Part shown: in pieces, positions 17,399 to 24,332 of the stretch
Layout of the letters: the number at the start of each line of letters is the position of its first letter
Numbering within the stretch: position 1 is the stretch's first letter
Origin: DASYHS01 sp035998295
GTDB lineage: Bacteria > Pseudomonadota > Alphaproteobacteria > Azospirillales > Azospirillaceae
DNA: 34,592 nucleotides
Reading direction: 5' to 3'
NCBI RefSeq assembly: GCF_035998295.1
Contig: NZ_DASYHS010000119.1
Coordinates: forward strand, 1-34,592
Translations under genes and position numbers: made by a program
The notes under the pieces: model-generated
What the model saw: the letters and a program-made list of their open reading frames with translations, nothing else
Databases searched by the model: none
Told to the model about the DNA's origin: nothing

Positions 17399-17471
17399 TG
17401 CGCTGCACAAAAAATGATTGACGCCGAAACGGGCAATATGCATTATGCGGCATCAGTCGTGCTGCATTGCA
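17399..17471 (+). promoter_or_regulatory. Phasin promoter with two PhaR-type operators
   Basis: A near-ideal sigma-70 type promoter: TTGACG at 17418-17423, a 17-base spacer, and CATTAT at 17441-17446. Two copies of TGC-N3-GCA flank it: TGCGCTGCA at 17399-17407, directly upstream of the -35, and TGCATTGCA at 17463-17471, just past the expected start point. A shorter TGCGGCA lies at 17446-17452. TGC-rich CTGC-N3-GCAG sites are the known operators of PhaR, the polyhydroxyalkanoate-responsive repressor of phasin genes in alphaproteobacteria. The second site reads CTGC-ATT-GCAA, one base from that consensus. Repression by PhaR is inferred; no phaR gene lies in this window. Confidence 0.7.
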
Positions 17472-17501
17472 ACAAACACAAGCGAACGAGGTACGTCCAA
17501 C

Positions 17502-17948
17502 ATGGCCAAGAGCACCCCTTATTTCGATATGGACCTGACGCGGATGTTCGACATTTCGAAGTTCGCGGGTGAGTTCAAGGTCCCGGGCATCGATGTCGAC
17601 CAGATGCTGGCCGCCCAGCGCAAGAACGTCGAGGCTCTGACCGCCGCCCAGCAGCTGGCGTTCGAGGGGCTGCAGGCCGTGTTCCGGCGCCAGGGCGAGA
17701 TCGTGCGCCAGAGCGTCGAGCAGACCGGCACCATCATGACCGAGCTGCTGGCCCCGGGCGCGCCCGAGGAGAAGGTCGCCAAGAACGCCGAGCTGACGAA
17801 GGCCGCGTTCGAGAAGGCGCTCTCCAACGCCAAGGAACTGAGCGAGCTGGTCGCGAAGTCCAACGCCGAGGCCGCCAACGTCCTCAACAAGCGCTTCACC
17901 GAGAGCCTGGACGAGCTGAAGACCGCCGTCCAGAAGGCCCGCAAGTAA
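17502..17948 (+). CDS. phaP: Phasin family protein (PHA granule-associated)
   Basis: A 148-residue amphipathic helical protein of the Phasin_2-like family. The N-terminus is FDMDLTRMFDISKFAGEFKVPGIDVDQMLAAQRKNVEAL, then long Ala/Glu/Lys helices (AAQQLAFEGLQAVFRRQGEIVRQSVEQ and NAKELSELVAKSNAEAANVLNKRF). Phasins coat polyhydroxyalkanoate granules and control their size and number. ATG at 17502 is preceded by a weak ACGAGG; an in-frame extension of 28 codons overlaps the promoter and is rejected. Its codon use is more lysine- and glutamate-rich than its neighbours'. A strong hairpin follows the stop, so it is monocistronic. Confidence 0.93.
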   Translation: MAKSTPYFDMDLTRMFDISKFAGEFKVPGIDVDQMLAAQRKNVEALTAAQQLAFEGLQAVFRRQGEIVRQSVEQTGTIMTELLAPGAPEEKVAKNAELTKAAFEKALSNAKELSELVAKSNAEAANVLNKRFTESLDELKTAVQKARK

Positions 17949-17956
17949 GCCGCGCC

Positions 17957-17984
17957 GGGGCGGACCGGGCTTCCGGTCCGCCCC
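17957..17984 (+). terminator. Terminator hairpin after the phasin gene
   Basis: GGGGCGGACCGG and CCGGTCCGCCCC form a perfect 12-base stem with loop GCTT, starting eight bases past the phasin stop. It is followed by C-rich sequence and then GGGTTTGG, not a true U tract. Confidence 0.7.
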
Positions 17985-18004
17985 CCGTCATGCGGGTTTG
18001 GCGG

Positions 18005-18033
18005 TTGCCCGTCGGCACCGCCGCTGCTAGCGT
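18005..18033 (+). promoter_or_regulatory. Candidate csaA promoter
   Basis: TTGCCC at 18005-18010, a 17-base spacer, and TAGCGT at 18028-18033. The 13-base string TGCTAGCGTCGCC that spans the -10 (18025-18037) also occurs exactly at 28017-28029 before an unrelated lipoprotein gene, suggesting a shared promoter element of this genome. Confidence 0.5.
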
Positions 18034-18066
18034 CGCCCCATCGCGGGCCCCATAACGGGATGACGC

Positions 18067-18408
18067 ATGCAGCAGACGATTTCCTACGAAGACTTCCTGA
18101 AGGTCGACATCCGGGTCGGCACGATCACCGCGGTCGAGCCCTATCCCGAAGCGCGGCGCCCCGCCTACAAGCTCACGGTCGATTTCGGCCCCGGGATCGG
18201 CGTCAAGCGCAGTTCGGCCCAGATCACCGTCCACTACGCCCCCGAGACCCTGGTCGGGCGGCAGGTCGCGGCCGTGGTCAACTTCCCTCCCAAGCAGATC
18301 GGCAAGTTCATGTCCGAAGTCCTGGTGCTCGGGTTTCCCGACGCCGAGGGCGCCGTCGTGCTGATCGGGCCGAGCCACGCCGTCCCGAACGGCGGCCGCA
18401 TGTTCTGA
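18067..18408 (+). CDS. csaA: CsaA-like tRNA-binding domain protein
   Basis: A 113-residue protein made of a single OB-fold tRNA-binding domain, the length of CsaA. Family residues are ISYEDFLKVDIRVGTI at the start, RPAYKLTVDFGPGIGVKRSSAQIT, and NFPPKQIGKFMSEVLVLG. The C-terminus GPSHAVPNGGRMF is also typical. CsaA of Bacillus behaves as a secretion chaperone and its relatives bind tRNA; the physiological role in alphaproteobacteria is unclear. ATG at 18067 has only a weak Shine-Dalgarno. It is 10 bases upstream of the aminotransferase gene and likely co-transcribed with it. Confidence 0.93.
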   Translation: MQQTISYEDFLKVDIRVGTITAVEPYPEARRPAYKLTVDFGPGIGVKRSSAQITVHYAPETLVGRQVAAVVNFPPKQIGKFMSEVLVLGFPDAEGAVVLIGPSHAVPNGGRMF

Positions 18409-18418
18409 GGAGGGTGCC

Positions 18419-19735
18419 ATGACCGGTTTCGACGGCAGGAACGCCGACCTGGAGCAGGTGCTGGCCGAGGCCCGGCTGCGCTATGCGCAGCGGCGGCCGC
18501 GCAGCGCCGCGCACGACCGGGAGGCCCAGGCCTCGATGCCGGGCGGCAATACCCGCACCGTGCTTCATCACGGGCCGTTCCCGCTCACCTTCCTGCGCGG
18601 CGAGGGCGCGCGGCTGTGGGACGCGGACGGGCTGGAATACCGCGACTTCCTGGGCGAGTACACGGCCGGCCTCTACGGCCATTCCAACCCGGTCATCGCC
18701 GAGGCGGTGGAGCATGCGTTGCGCGACGGCATCGTGCTCGGCGGGCGCAACCGCCACGAGGGCGAGCTGGCGGCGCTGATCCGGGCACGCTTTCCCTCCT
18801 GCGAGCTGATCCGGTTCTGCAATTCCGGGACCGAGGCCAACCTGATGGCGATCGGCGCCGCGCGGGCCTTCACCGGGCGCGACGCGGTCCTGGTGTTCGA
18901 CGGCGCCTATCACGGCGGCGTGCTGTCCTTCGCCGGGCCGTCGCCGGTCACCGCCCCCTATCCCTTCGTGAGCGTGCCCTACAACGACGCGGCCGGCGCC
19001 GTGGAGGCGATCGAGCGCGAGGCCGGCCGCCTGGCCGCCGTCCTGGTCGAGCCGATGATGGGTTCGGCGGGCGCGATCCCGGGCGACCCGGTGTTCCTAG
19101 CGGCACTCCGCGCGGCGACCGCGCGGCACGGCGTCGCCTTGATCTTCGACGAGGTGATGACGTCGCGCCTGTCGCCGGGCGGGCTCCAGGGCGTCCTGGG
19201 CATCGCGCCCGACCTCACCAGCTTCGGCAAGTATCTCGGCGGCGGGTTGAGCTTCGGCGCCTTCGGCGGCCGCCGCGACATCCTGGAGCGCTTCGACCCG
19301 CGCCGGGCCGGCGCGCTCGCCCATGCCGGCACCTTCAACAACAACGTGCTGTCGATGGCGGCGGGCGCCGCCGGCCTGTCCCGGGTCTACACGCCCGAGC
19401 GGGCGGCGGACCTGAACGCCCGCGGCGACCGCCTGCGCGACGCGCTGAACGCGGCCGGCCGCGCGACCGGCGTGCCGGTGCTGGCGACGGGCATCGGCTC
19501 GATCCTCGGCCTGCACGTCCAGCAGGGCCCCGTGCGCCGGCCGGCGGACCTGACGACGCCGCCGGCGGTGCGCGAGTTGCTCCACCTGGAGATGATCGAG
19601 CGCGGCTTCTACTTCGCGCGGCGCGGCTTCCTCAGCCTGTCGATCGAGACCACGGACCGCGACTGCGCCGATTTCGCCGCGGCGTTCCGCGAGGTGCTGT
19701 CGGACTGGGGCGCCCTGCTGGGATCGACGAGCTGA
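18419..19735 (+). CDS. Class-III PLP aminotransferase (glutamate-1-semialdehyde aminomutase-like)
   Basis: A 438-residue fold-type I PLP enzyme. Phosphate binding is at SGTEA (136-140), the PLP-ring Asp is Asp244 in LIFDEVMTSR, and the Schiff-base lysine is Lys271 in TSFGKYLGGGLSFGAFGG. The sequence around ASMPGGNTRTVLHHGPFPLTF resembles the HemL-like branch often annotated as aspartate aminotransferase family. It is probably not HemL itself: alphaproteobacteria make 5-aminolevulinate with HemA synthase, and the gene sits with csaA. The substrate is unknown. A strong GAGGAGG lies just before the ATG at 18419. The next gene is the low-GC Abi insert. Confidence 0.9.
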   Translation: MTGFDGRNADLEQVLAEARLRYAQRRPRSAAHDREAQASMPGGNTRTVLHHGPFPLTFLRGEGARLWDADGLEYRDFLGEYTAGLYGHSNPVIAEAVEHALRDGIVLGGRNRHEGELAALIRARFPSCELIRFCNSGTEANLMAIGAARAFTGRDAVLVFDGAYHGGVLSFAGPSPVTAPYPFVSVPYNDAAGAVEAIEREAGRLAAVLVEPMMGSAGAIPGDPVFLAALRAATARHGVALIFDEVMTSRLSPGGLQGVLGIAPDLTSFGKYLGGGLSFGAFGGRRDILERFDPRRAGALAHAGTFNNNVLSMAAGAAGLSRVYTPERAADLNARGDRLRDALNAAGRATGVPVLATGIGSILGLHVQQGPVRRPADLTTPPAVRELLHLEMIERGFYFARRGFLSLSIETTDRDCADFAAAFREVLSDWGALLGSTS

Positions 19736-19763
19736 ACAGCTGCGGGCGGCCGCCTCTCGTGGA

Positions 19764-19858
19764 GATAATCCTTGCAGGCGCCAAGAACCGAACTTATCTT
19801 GGCTGAGTCATGGGCCGCCACACGATCCCCTCGGGGAGTGCAAAAGGGCGGCCCTTTT
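19764..19858 (+). ncRNA. Candidate structured RNA upstream of the Abi gene (abiF-RNA-like)
   Basis: The spacer before the Abi ORF can form several helices. GCCAAGA (19780-19786) pairs perfectly with TCTTGGC (19797-19803) over a 10-base loop. GGGCCGCC (19812-19819) can pair with GGCGGCCC (19847-19854), enclosing a small TCCC/GGGA hairpin. AAAAGGG/CCCTTTT (19842-19858) forms a competing terminator-like hairpin. GATAAT at 19764-19769 is a possible -10 element, though its -35 is poor; TTGCAG (19772-19777) with TATCTT (19795-19800) at 17 bases is an alternative. A conserved RNA motif (abiF) has been described upstream of Abi_2-family genes. The exact ends here are guesses. Confidence 0.45.
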
Positions 19859-19864
19859 CATTTT
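19842..19864 (+). terminator. Terminator-like hairpin with U tract directly before the Abi start codon
   Basis: AAAAGGG (19842-19848), loop CGG, CCCTTTT (19852-19858), followed by CATTTT. It has the best intrinsic-terminator look in the window, with both A-tract and U-tract. It ends only four bases before the Abi ATG at 19869, so it can only act on RNA made upstream of the Abi ORF and would limit read-through into it. Confidence 0.7.
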
Positions 19865-19868
19865 ATGT

Positions 19869-20723
19869 ATGACACTCGTTCCTTACACCAAGCCACATGC
19901 GTCAGCCGCGCAGCGTGTGGCGCACCTGCGCTCCAAGGGGCTTGAGATCACGCGTCCCGGTGTCGCGGCGCGCAAGATCGAAATGGTCGGCTATGAACGA
20001 CTCAGGATCTATTTTCTCAGCCGTTGCCAACTGAACGCCCCCGGTCGGCCCTTCATCCCCGGTACGACCTATAAGCAGATCCTTCGTCTCTACCAATGCG
20101 ATATGCAACTTCGGGACGTTTGTTTTTCCGCGGTTGGCCAGTTCGAGTTGCTGCTGCGCAATGCCATTTCGGAAGCCCTGAGTCATGCTCACGGCAGCCA
20201 CCCCTATTTTGACGTATCCGCGTTCCGTGATCCGGAAGCTAACCTCGACGCCCTTAAAACTTTTGCCAACATATACGGTCAGTCGAAAGATCAGCGAGCG
20301 AAGCACTACCGGCAAACTTACAGCCCGCCTGTGCTTCCGCCTATTTGGACGATGAAGGAATTCCTGACCTTTGGCGCTGCCTCACGAATTTTCCAATGTC
20401 TGAACGGCACGATCAAAACGGCTATTGCTGGACAGTTTGGCATGCCCTCGGTGCAGGTATTCACCAACTGGATGGAATGCCTGGTAGACCTTCGCAATGT
20501 TTGCGCTCATCACGATCGGCTTTTCAATCGCAGCTTTCAAAAGCAGCCGGGTAGGCTCAGGCGGGCGAGCCTGCCGACCGCCCCCAACAATAAGCTGAAG
20601 GCCATTCTGGAGTGCTTCGACCATCTTCTCGATCAGCGGGGCGTATCCGTGAACGTCACGGCCAAGGTCGGAAAGATCATCGGACGCTATCCGGAAATTC
20701 AGCCAGCCGAAGTCGGCTACTGA
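19869..20723 (+). CDS. Abi family protein (Abi_2; AbiD/AbiF-like, HEPN superfamily)
   Basis: A 284-residue protein of the Abi_2 family, whose members abort phage infection. Family features are an N-terminal KGLEITRPGVAARKIEMVGYERLRIYFL block and LYQCDMQLRDVCFSAVGQFELLLRNAISEAL. The C-terminal motif is RNVCAHHDRLFNR, with Arg209 and His214 forming the Rx4H signature of HEPN ribonucleases, so RNase activity on host RNA is inferred. Base composition and codons (TTT, AAT, CTT, AAA) are visibly less GC-rich than in the flanking genes, pointing to horizontal acquisition. No Shine-Dalgarno precedes the ATG at 19869; instead a U-rich terminator tail abuts it. No integrase, transposase or flanking direct repeat was found. 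Confidence 0.88.
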   Translation: MTLVPYTKPHASAAQRVAHLRSKGLEITRPGVAARKIEMVGYERLRIYFLSRCQLNAPGRPFIPGTTYKQILRLYQCDMQLRDVCFSAVGQFELLLRNAISEALSHAHGSHPYFDVSAFRDPEANLDALKTFANIYGQSKDQRAKHYRQTYSPPVLPPIWTMKEFLTFGAASRIFQCLNGTIKTAIAGQFGMPSVQVFTNWMECLVDLRNVCAHHDRLFNRSFQKQPGRLRRASLPTAPNNKLKAILECFDHLLDQRGVSVNVTAKVGKIIGRYPEIQPAEVGY

Positions 20724-20793
20724 CGCGGCCGGGCGCGACCCGCCTGTGGCGCGTCTCGAAGCTCATGGAGGCGGTTGGCGACGAGTGATGGCG

Positions 20794-20811
20794 GGGCCGC
20801 CGCGGCGGCCC
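20794..20811. terminator. 18-base perfect palindrome between the Abi gene and korB
   Basis: GGGCCGCCGCGGCGGCCC is a perfect palindrome ending one base before the korB stop codon region, where two convergent genes meet. It may serve as a bidirectional transcript end. No U tract is present on either side. Confidence 0.4.
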
Positions 20812-21861
20812 TCACTCCACCGTCCACACCTCGCCGGAGCGGAACAGCGCCGACAGGTCGCCGGTGACCGCCTGGGGACGCGCCTCGCCCACGACCAGCG
20901 CGTCGTAGCTCTGCTGGCCGGGCGCGCAGTAGAGGACGCCCAGCGCCACCGGCATCGGCGGCTCCATGGCCGCGAGCAGCATCGCGGCCATGCGGTCGGT
21001 CTCGTCGTGGACGAGGATGCCGGCCTCCTCGGGGCTGCGCCCGTCCAGCTCGACCGCCTCCAGCGCCAGCGAGCCCGGCCGGACCCGCAGGCCCTTCGCG
21101 CCCTTGTCCCCGAACAGCAGCGGCTTGCCGTGCTCGACATGGATCTGCGCCTCGGCGGCGACGCCGCGGGCGAGGAAGCCGTCGAAGACCCCGTCGTTGA
21201 AGACGATGCAGTTCTGGAAGATCTCGACGAAGGAGGTGCCGCGGAACGCGCGGGCCCGCTTCAGCACCTCGACCAGCGGCTTCTGCTGCACGTCGACCGA
21301 GCGGGCGACGAAGCGCGCGCCGGAGCCGAGCGCCACCTGCGCCGCCGAGACCGGCGCGTCGAGCGAGCCCGTCGGCGAGGACGGCGTGCGCGTCCCGACC
21401 CGGCTGGTCGGCGAGTACTGGCCCTTGGTCAGGCCGTAGATCTCGTTGTTGAACAGCAGGATCTGCAGATCGACGTTGCGCCGCAGCGCGTGCATGAGAT
21501 GGTTGCCGCCGATCGACAGCCCGTCGCCGTCGCCGGTCACCATCCACACGTCGAGCGCCGGGTTGGCGAGCTTGATCCCGGTCGCGAAGGCGGGCGCGCG
21601 CCCGTGGATCGTGTGGAACCCGTAGGTCGCCATGTAGTAGGGGAAGCGCGACGAGCAGCCTATGCCCGAGACGAACACCGTCTCGTGGGTCGGCAGCTCC
21701 AGGTCGGCGAAGACCTTCTGGACCGCCTTCAGGATCGCGTAGTCGCCGCAGCCCGGGCACCAGCGCACCTCCTGGTCGGTGGCGTAGTCCTTGGGCGACG
21801 GCCGGGCGGGCGAGGGCCGGTCGGGGGAGGGCCGGTCGGGGGGCGGGGGCATCACGGTCAC
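20812..21861 (-). CDS. korB: 2-oxoacid:ferredoxin oxidoreductase, beta subunit
   Basis: The beta subunit binds TPP and an iron-sulfur cluster. Together with KorA it oxidatively decarboxylates a 2-oxoacid, most likely 2-oxoglutarate, to the acyl-CoA with ferredoxin as acceptor. The TPP motif is GDGDGLSIGGNHLMHALRRN followed by LLFNNEIYGLTKGQYSPTS. Cluster cysteines are Cys35 and Cys38 (WCPGCGDY), Cys69 (GIGCSS) and Cys218 (FQNCIVFN). It has 349 residues from GTG at 21861, which overlaps the korA TGA (GTGA) and has GGAGG seven bases upstream; ATG at 21852 is less well placed. The N-terminal 20 residues are a repetitive Pro-rich extension. It converges on the Abi gene. Confidence 0.94.
   Translation of the reverse strand: MTVMPPPPDRPSPDRPSPARPSPKDYATDQEVRWCPGCGDYAILKAVQKVFADLELPTHETVFVSGIGCSSRFPYYMATYGFHTIHGRAPAFATGIKLANPALDVWMVTGDGDGLSIGGNHLMHALRRNVDLQILLFNNEIYGLTKGQYSPTSRVGTRTPSSPTGSLDAPVSAAQVALGSGARFVARSVDVQQKPLVEVLKRARAFRGTSFVEIFQNCIVFNDGVFDGFLARGVAAEAQIHVEHGKPLLFGDKGAKGLRVRPGSLALEAVELDGRSPEEAGILVHDETDRMAAMLLAAMEPPMPVALGVLYCAPGQQSYDALVVGEARPQAVTGDLSALFRSGEVWTVE
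21812..21841 (-). repeat. 15-base tandem repeat encoding the Pro-rich korB N-terminus
   Basis: GAGGGCCGGTCGGGG occurs exactly twice (21812-21826, 21827-21841), with a degenerate third unit at 21797-21811. The unit is five codons long, so copy changes keep the frame. On the coding strand it gives repeated Pro-Asp-Arg-Pro-Ser. Confidence 0.85.
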
Positions 21862-23735
21862 GGGGTGTCCTCCAGCGCGGCCCGGAACGCCGCGGCAAGC
21901 TCGCTCACCTTGAACGGCCGCCCGGTCACCTTGTTGAGGCCGCGCGCCGGCACCAGGTACCGCGCCCGCAGCAGGGTCACGAGCTGTCCGTTGTTCATCT
22001 CGGGCACCAGCACCTGCTCGAAGCCCTCCAGCAGCCCGGCCAGGTTCGCCGGCAGCGGCCAGATGTGGCGCAGATGGATGTGGCTGACCGCCGCCCCCTC
22101 GCGCCGCAGCTCCGCGACCGCCCGGCTGATCGGGCCGTAGGTCGAGCCCCAGCCGACGACGGCGAGCCTGCCGGTCGCCTCGCCCTGGTCCACGGACTGG
22201 GGCGCGATATGGTCGGCGATGCCCTCGATCTTGCCGGCCCGCGCGTCGGTCATGCGCTGGTGGTTGGCGGGGTCGTAGGAGATGTCGCCGGTATCGTAGT
22301 CGCGCTCGATGCCGCCGATGCGGTGCTCCAGCCCCGGCGTCCCCGGCCGTGCCCAGACGCGGGCCAGCGTGCCGGGGTCGCGCCGGAACGGGCGGAAGCC
22401 CTCGGCTTCGGTCTCGAAGCGGACCGGGAAGGGCGCGTAGGTTTCCAGGTCGGGCAGGCGCCACGGCTCCGAGGCGTTGGCGAGGTAGCCGTCGGTCAGC
22501 AGCAGGACCGGCGTCATGAAGGTGGTCGCGATGCGCACCGCCTCGACCGCGACGTCGAAGCAGTCGCCCGGCGAGCGCGCGGCCAGCACCGGCAGCGGGC
22601 TGTCGGCGTTGCGGCCGAACACGGCCTGGTACAGGTCGGACTGCTCGGTCTTGGTCGGCAGGCCGGTCGAGGGGCCGCCGCGCTGGGCGTTGACGACGAC
22701 CAGCGGCAGCTCGGTCGCGACCGCGAGGCCGATCGCCTCGGTCTTCAGCGCAATCCCCGGGCCGGACGAGGAGGTGACGCCCAGGCTGCCGGCGAAGGAG
22801 GCGCCGATCGCGGCGCAGGCCGCCGCGATCTCGTCCTCGGCCTGGAAGGTGACGACGCCGAACCGCTTCTGCCGGGCCAGCGTGTGCAGGAGCTGGGAGG
22901 CCGGCGTGATCGGGTAGGAGCAGAAGGTCATGCCGAGCCCGGCGAGCTGGGCCCCGAACATCAGGCCCCAGGCCAGCGCCTCGGTGCCGGTGACCGTGCG
23001 GTAGTCGCCGGCCGGCAGGCGCGCCGGCGGCACCGACACGCCGCGCAAATCCTCGTGCAGCTCGACCGTCTCGCCATAGGCGTGGCCGGCGTCCAGTGCT
23101 GCCAGGTTCGCCGCCGCGATCGCCGGCGTCTTCGCGAACTTGGCGCGGATCCACGCCCGCGTCGGCTCGCGGTCGCGCCCGTACAGCCAGCACACCAGGC
23201 CGAGCGCCCACAGGTTCTTGCAGCGCAGCGCCTCCTTGTGGGAGACGCCGGTGTCGGCGACCGCACGGGCGGTCTGCGAGGACATGTCGACCGCGACGAC
23301 GCGGTACCCGTCGAGCGAGCCGTCGCTCAGCGGGTTCGCGGCGTAGCCGGCCTTCGCCAGGCCCTTCTCGGCGAAGCTGTCGGCGTCGACGACGACCAGC
23401 CCGCCCCGGCGCACCTCCGGCAGGTTGACCTTGAGCGCCGCCGGGTTCATCGCGACCAGCACGTCGACGGCGTCGCCCGCCGTCATGACCCGGTCGGAGC
23501 CGAACTGGATCTGGTAGGCCGAGACGCCGAAGGTCGTGCCGACCGGGGCGCGGATCTCGGCCGGGAAGTCGGGGAAGGTCGCGAGGTCGTTCCCGGCCAG
23601 CGCCGTCGCCAGCGTGAACTGTCCCCCCACGACCTGGATGCCGTCGCCCGAATCGCCGGCGAGCCGGACGACCGCCCGGTCCACGACCGTGCCGTCAGGT
23701 TCGGGGACGTCCGCGGCCTTGATCGCGTCGAGCAT
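21858..23735 (-). CDS. korA: 2-oxoacid:ferredoxin oxidoreductase, fused gamma-alpha subunit
   Basis: A 625-residue fusion. The N-terminal gamma domain (about 20-190) contains RLAGDSGDGIQVVGGQF and TFPDFPAEIRAPVGTTFGVSAYQIQFGS, and the alpha pyrimidine-binding domain follows (from about 235, FCSYPITPASQLLHTLA, SSSGPGIALKTEAIGLAV, QRGGPSTGLPTKTEQSDL). The C-terminal domain begins near LAVVGWGSTYGPI. The layout is that of the KorA type used by aerobic and microaerobic bacteria as an alternative to the lipoate-dependent 2-oxoglutarate dehydrogenase. Pyruvate or branched-chain 2-oxoacids remain possible substrates. ATG at 23735 starts the two-gene operon, and the korB start overlaps its stop. No ferredoxin gene is adjacent. 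Confidence 0.94.
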   Translation of the reverse strand: MLDAIKAADVPEPDGTVVDRAVVRLAGDSGDGIQVVGGQFTLATALAGNDLATFPDFPAEIRAPVGTTFGVSAYQIQFGSDRVMTAGDAVDVLVAMNPAALKVNLPEVRRGGLVVVDADSFAEKGLAKAGYAANPLSDGSLDGYRVVAVDMSSQTARAVADTGVSHKEALRCKNLWALGLVCWLYGRDREPTRAWIRAKFAKTPAIAAANLAALDAGHAYGETVELHEDLRGVSVPPARLPAGDYRTVTGTEALAWGLMFGAQLAGLGMTFCSYPITPASQLLHTLARQKRFGVVTFQAEDEIAAACAAIGASFAGSLGVTSSSGPGIALKTEAIGLAVATELPLVVVNAQRGGPSTGLPTKTEQSDLYQAVFGRNADSPLPVLAARSPGDCFDVAVEAVRIATTFMTPVLLLTDGYLANASEPWRLPDLETYAPFPVRFETEAEGFRPFRRDPGTLARVWARPGTPGLEHRIGGIERDYDTGDISYDPANHQRMTDARAGKIEGIADHIAPQSVDQGEATGRLAVVGWGSTYGPISRAVAELRREGAAVSHIHLRHIWPLPANLAGLLEGFEQVLVPEMNNGQLVTLLRARYLVPARGLNKVTGRPFKVSELAAAFRAALEDTP

Positions 23736-23741
23736 CTGTCG

Positions 23742-23799
23742 TCGGCCCGTGTCGGTTGAACTATCGGGCCGATCCTACGGTAAAGACGACGCTTTGCAA
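23742..23799 (-). promoter_or_regulatory. Candidate korAB promoter and leader hairpin
   Basis: On the minus strand TTGCAA (23799-23794), a 16-base spacer and TAGGAT (23777-23772) resemble a promoter. An inverted repeat, TCGGCCCG at 23742-23749 with CGGGCCGA at 23765-23772, fills nearly the whole leader up to the korA ATG at 23735. It may be an operator or a leader structure. Confidence 0.35.
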
Positions 23800-23913
23800 C
23801 CACTGCCGCCCGCTCTGCCCCTTTCGCGCCGTGCCTTGAAGACCTGTGTATTCCGACAGTTGCGACTCGGGGCGCCGGACGGAATCGCGGGGGGCGAAGG
23901 GGGCGTGGAATCG

Positions 23914-23939
23914 GACGGGCGGCCCTTCGGCCGCCCGTC
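23914..23939 (-). terminator. Terminator hairpin after the 73-residue gene
   Basis: GACGGGCGGCC and GGCCGCCCGTC form a perfect 11-base stem around a four-base CTTC loop, 41 bases past the stop of the minus-strand gene ending at 23981. It separates that unit from korAB. No U tract is present. The rest of 23736-23980 shows no gene. Confidence 0.6.
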
Positions 23940-23980
23940 GTCGCGATCGGTCCCGCGGAGTGGTCCCGCGGGCGATCCGG

Positions 23981-24202
23981 TCAGTTCCTCGTGCTGGAGA
24001 GGATGTCGTCGGCCAGCGTGCCGATCACCCGGCCGGGATCGATGCCCCAGTCGCCGATCTCGTCGATCTCGTCCTCGCGCACGTATTTGAGGATCTCGCC
24101 CTTCTTGAGGCGGATGTCGTAGCGCATCTCGGCGCCGAAGGTCCGGGCGACGACGAGCCCCGGCTCGCCGCGCCACGTCACGTTTCTGCCCAGTGCCAGC
24201 AT
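23981..24202 (-). CDS. Small hypothetical protein (73 aa)
   Basis: A 73-residue protein of unknown function. ATG at 24202 (MLALGRNVTWRGEPG) has AAGGAG seven bases upstream, which fixes the start; the frame continues 56 codons further but without a plausible start. The N-terminal half is beta-rich (VTWRGEPGLVVARTFGAEMRYDIRLKKGEILKYV), suggesting a small SH3-like barrel, and the C-terminal half is acidic (REDEIDEIGDWGIDP). It stands 192 bases after the histidine kinase gene with an inverted repeat between them, so it is probably a separate unit. Confidence 0.65.
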   Translation of the reverse strand: MLALGRNVTWRGEPGLVVARTFGAEMRYDIRLKKGEILKYVREDEIDEIGDWGIDPGRVIGTLADDILSSTRN

Positions 24203-24332
24203 GATGGTCTCCTTGGACGCGCATTTGCCGGGACAGAATTGCCCGGCGGGGCCCTTCGTTCCAGCGCGCGCGCGCATTAGCTCCGAGGAGGGGGTAGGGC
24301 CCCTTCTCTCGTGCTCGATTTGGGCACCACTT

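Noticed and set aside
18419..19735. Glutamate-1-semialdehyde aminomutase (hemL)
   Set aside because: The sequence is HemL-like, but alphaproteobacteria use the HemA/ALAS route and the gene is linked to csaA, not to haem genes, so only the class-III family is called.
19736..20811. Mobile element carrying the Abi gene
   Set aside because: Composition suggests transfer, but no integrase, transposase, terminal inverted repeats, target-site duplication or tRNA attachment site could be found.
20812..23211. A 799-codon minus-strand frame suggesting a korB fusion
   Set aside because: Only the part from 21861 down is KorB. The rest is the out-of-frame shadow of korA.
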